NCBI GenBank assembly: GCA_910578255.1
Contig: CAJTQM010000045.1
Location: 1-6,139, forward strand
Origin: an uncultured Oscillospiraceae bacterium
GTDB taxonomy: Bacteria; Bacillota; Clostridia; Oscillospirales; Ruminococcaceae
Direction: 5' to 3'
DNA: 6,139 nt
In this document: positions 4,345 through 6,139 of the stretch, piece after piece
Numbering within the stretch: position 1 is the first letter of the stretch
Layout of the letters: each line of letters begins with the position of its first letter
The notes under the pieces: generated by a model
The model's input: the letters and a program-made list of their open reading frames with translations, nothing else
What the model was told of the DNA's origin: nothing
Databases searched by the model: none
Made by a program: the position numbers and the translations under genes

Positions 4345-6080
4345 TTTTTGGCACCTCCTAACGGCCCAATGGCATGAAACGGGCAAAGGGATGCGCATAA
4401 GCCGCATCCAACGCAAAGGGTCGGATCCACAGCCGCCTTCCCGTCTTCCATGTGAATAGCGGGACACCCGATTTTAAAGCATGCCTTACAGGCCCGGCAC
4501 TTTTTGGCATCCACAAAAAGAGGCTCCTTTTTCGGGACGGATTTTAACAGCACGCAGGGGCGCCGGCTGATAATCACCGAAGGCTCTGGCGAGGCCAACT
4601 CCTCTTTCAAAACCGCTTCCACCTGCGCGACGTTATAAGGATCGACCACCGAAACCCTGTTGATTCCCGCCGCGCGGCACACCGCCTCGATCTGGATCTG
4701 GGGCACTTCTTCGCCTTTCAGCGTTTTTCCCGTCGTGGGGTTTTGCTGATGCCCCGTCATGCCGGTGATACGGTTATCCAAAATAATAACCGTCGAATTT
4801 CCCTTGTTATATCCAATATTGACAAGACCGGTTATGCCCGAATGCATAAAGGTCGAGTCACCGATTACCGCAACGGACTTTTCGGGCATATTCCTCGCCT
4901 TATTAAAGCCGTGCAACGCCGAAATAGATGCACCCATACAAATGCAGCTGTCCATTGCGTTTAAGGGCGCCGCCGCACCGAGGGTATAGCAGCCGATATC
5001 GCCGCTGACCATCACGCCCAGTTTGGACAAAACGTAATATAACCCCCGGTGAGGGCATCCGGGGCACATAGCCGGCGGACGCGCCGGAACTGCTTCATCA
5101 AAATCCACCCATTCTGTTTTTTGGCCAAGGATTTTTTCCGCGATCAGCTGCGGAGAATACTCTCCCAGCTTTGTAAACAAAGCTTTTCCCTCACAGGGGA
5201 TGCCCTGCTTTTTCACCTGTGTCTCAAAAACGTCGTCCAACTCTTCAATGACATACAGCTTGTCCACCTGCCGGGCAAAATCCTGAATTAGCTTTTGGGG
5301 CAGCGGATGAATCAGGCCCAGCTTCAAAATGCTTGCCTCTTGCCCTAAAGCCTCTTTCACATATTGATACGCTATTCCGGAACAGATCACGCCGATTTTT
5401 TTGCTCGCCCATTCCACGCGGTTTAGCCCTGTGCTTTCGGCAAAATGGGACAATTCTTCCAGTCGCCGCTCTACCGTCTCATGCCGCCCTTTTGCAAAGG
5501 CGGGCATCATAACATATTTCTGCGGATTTTTCACATAATCCTTTAAAGGGACCTCGTTTCGCTCCCCTTCCTCTACAATGCTTTGGGAATGGGATACCCG
5601 GGTCGACAGCCGAAACAAAACCGGCGTATCAAATTTTTCCGAGATCTCGTAAGCCTCTTTGACAAAGTCCCTGCACTCTAAAGAATCTGAAGGTTCCAGC
5701 ATCGGCAGCTTTGCCGCAATCGCATAATGTCTGGAATCCTGTTCGTTCTGCGAGGAATGCATCCCCGGGTCGTCTGCCACGGCATAAATCATGCCGCCGT
5801 TAACCCCCGTATAGCTGGAGGTGAACAGCGGATCCGCAGCCACATTCAGCCCTACATGCTTCATCGCGCAAAAAGATCTGGCTCCGCCAAAGCTTGCGCC
5901 CAGCGCAACCTCTGCCGCGACCTTTTCGTTAGGCGCCCATTCCGCGTAGATTTCTTCATATTTAGCCGCGTACTCAGAGATTTCCGTGCTGGGCGTTCCC
6001 GGATAGCTGGAAATCACCCGGCACCCCGCCTCATACAATCCTCTGGCCACCGCCTCGTTGCCAAGCATCAGCCTTTTCAT
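4341..6080 (-). CDS. iorA: Indolepyruvate:ferredoxin oxidoreductase, alpha subunit
   Basis: This 579-residue subunit carries thiamine diphosphate and two [4Fe-4S] clusters. Domains in order: an N-terminal pyrimidine-binding domain with YPGTP (26-30) and the SFCAMKHVGLNVAADPL region (69-85); a middle domain to about 320; the ThDP/Mg domain with CPGCPHRG (339-346), SGDIGCYTLG (359-368), GDST (407-410), LDN (434-436) and MTGHQ (441-445); and a C-terminal ferredoxin domain with Cys528, 531, 534, 539 and Cys556, 559, 562, 566. All eight cluster ligands are present. It acts in the cytoplasm with ferredoxin in aromatic amino acid fermentation, or in reverse to make aryl pyruvates from aryl-acetyl-CoA. 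The neighbouring ligase makes the reverse, assimilatory direction possible. The start at 6080 follows AGGAGGAA, and the frame opening at 6116 adds residues not typical of the family. Confidence 0.96.
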   Translation of the reverse strand: MKRLMLGNEAVARGLYEAGCRVISSYPGTPSTEISEYAAKYEEIYAEWAPNEKVAAEVALGASFGGARSFCAMKHVGLNVAADPLFTSSYTGVNGGMIYAVADDPGMHSSQNEQDSRHYAIAAKLPMLEPSDSLECRDFVKEAYEISEKFDTPVLFRLSTRVSHSQSIVEEGERNEVPLKDYVKNPQKYVMMPAFAKGRHETVERRLEELSHFAESTGLNRVEWASKKIGVICSGIAYQYVKEALGQEASILKLGLIHPLPQKLIQDFARQVDKLYVIEELDDVFETQVKKQGIPCEGKALFTKLGEYSPQLIAEKILGQKTEWVDFDEAVPARPPAMCPGCPHRGLYYVLSKLGVMVSGDIGCYTLGAAAPLNAMDSCICMGASISALHGFNKARNMPEKSVAVIGDSTFMHSGITGLVNIGYNKGNSTVIILDNRITGMTGHQQNPTTGKTLKGEEVPQIQIEAVCRAAGINRVSVVDPYNVAQVEAVLKEELASPEPSVIISRRPCVLLKSVPKKEPLFVDAKKCRACKACFKIGCPAIHMEDGKAAVDPTLCVGCGLCASLCPFHAIGPLGGAKK

Positions 6081-6093
6081 ATATTTCCTCCTA

Positions 6094-6139
6094 TTATCCG
6101 AGCATATGCTCCACAAAAATCTTTACACCAATAGATACC
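6094..6139 (-). CDS. Possible 3' end of an upstream gene, cut by window edge
   Basis: One minus-strand frame is open from the window edge and ends VSIGVKIFVEHMLG at tandem stops TAA TAG (6096-6091), directly before the AGGAGG of iorA. The residue make-up looks like a normal protein C-terminus, and the spacing of 13 bases to the iorA start fits an operon. Only 14 codons are visible, so the family cannot be named and chance is not excluded. A second open frame ends in a TGA overlapping the iorA ATG but has an odd composition. The 12-bp palindrome GAGCATATGCTC at 6100-6111 lies in this stretch. Confidence 0.35.
   Translation of the reverse strand, partial: VSIGVKIFVEHMLG
6100..6111. repeat. Perfect 12-bp palindrome just upstream of iorA
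   Basis: GAGCATATGCTC is a perfect palindrome 19 bases before the iorA start codon. It could be an operator or processing site, or simply codons for Glu-His-Met-Leu of an upstream gene. A GATAAT box (6098-6093) follows it, but no convincing -35 is seen at the right distance. Confidence 0.3.

Noticed and set aside
4345..4467. Longer N-terminus for iorB starting at 4467
   Set aside because: The extension is an out-of-frame reading of the iorA ferredoxin domain. The 4344 start has AGGAGGTG and the usual ATGA overlap.
5727..6134. 135-codon open frame on the plus strand
   Set aside because: It is antisense to the conserved N-terminal domain of iorA, rich in Arg/His/Pro, and has no ribosome binding site.
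1..6139. CRISPR arrays, insertion sequences, tRNA or rRNA genes
   Set aside because: No regularly spaced repeats, transposase reading frames, terminal repeats or conserved tRNA/rRNA segments were seen on either strand.

Overview
The window suggests an anaerobic Firmicute of the class Clostridia. The evidence is a G+C content of roughly one half, strong AGGAGG-type ribosome binding sites, an oxygen-sensitive ferredoxin-dependent 2-oxoacid oxidoreductase, an ECF-type vitamin transporter component and a tetrahydrofolate riboswitch, a class known mainly from Clostridia and Lactobacillales. The genus cannot be named from this sequence.

Right part (about 6139 down to 1905, minus strand): a four-gene operon for aromatic 2-oxoacid and aryl-acid metabolism. 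It runs iorA and iorB (indolepyruvate:ferredoxin oxidoreductase alpha and beta, overlapping by 4 bases), then a phenylacetate-CoA ligase gene (paaK type), then a double-ACT-domain protein, and ends at a GAAA-loop terminator at 1905-1927. Together these would interconvert aryl pyruvates, aryl-acetyl-CoA and aryl acetates. The ACT protein is a plausible sensor of aromatic amino acids. The ligase reading frame is broken by one missing base in a C run near 3188-3191. The last 14 codons of a possible upstream gene lie at the right edge.

Middle part (1903 down to 1075, minus strand): a folate-type ECF transporter S component (folT-like) with an elaborate 248-base leader. A promoter overlaps two near-identical TTTGCCGGC palindromes. 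Its predicted start point is the first base of a THF riboswitch aptamer (1853-1757). Next come a two-state hairpin region that can hide or expose a strong ribosome binding site, an 8-codon open frame (MCKNIPTG) served by that site, and a second pairing in which the body of this mini-ORF can mask the folT ribosome binding site. This suggests riboswitch-controlled translation of a leader peptide coupled to folT translation. It is the most interesting feature of the window.

Left part: a 52-codon plus-strand gene for a small unrecognised protein (868-1026), ending at a hairpin terminator shared with folT. A HAD-superfamily phosphatase (788-144, minus) follows, and then a structured intergenic region whose 10-base inverted repeat covers the ribosome binding site of a gene that starts at base 35 and runs off the left edge.
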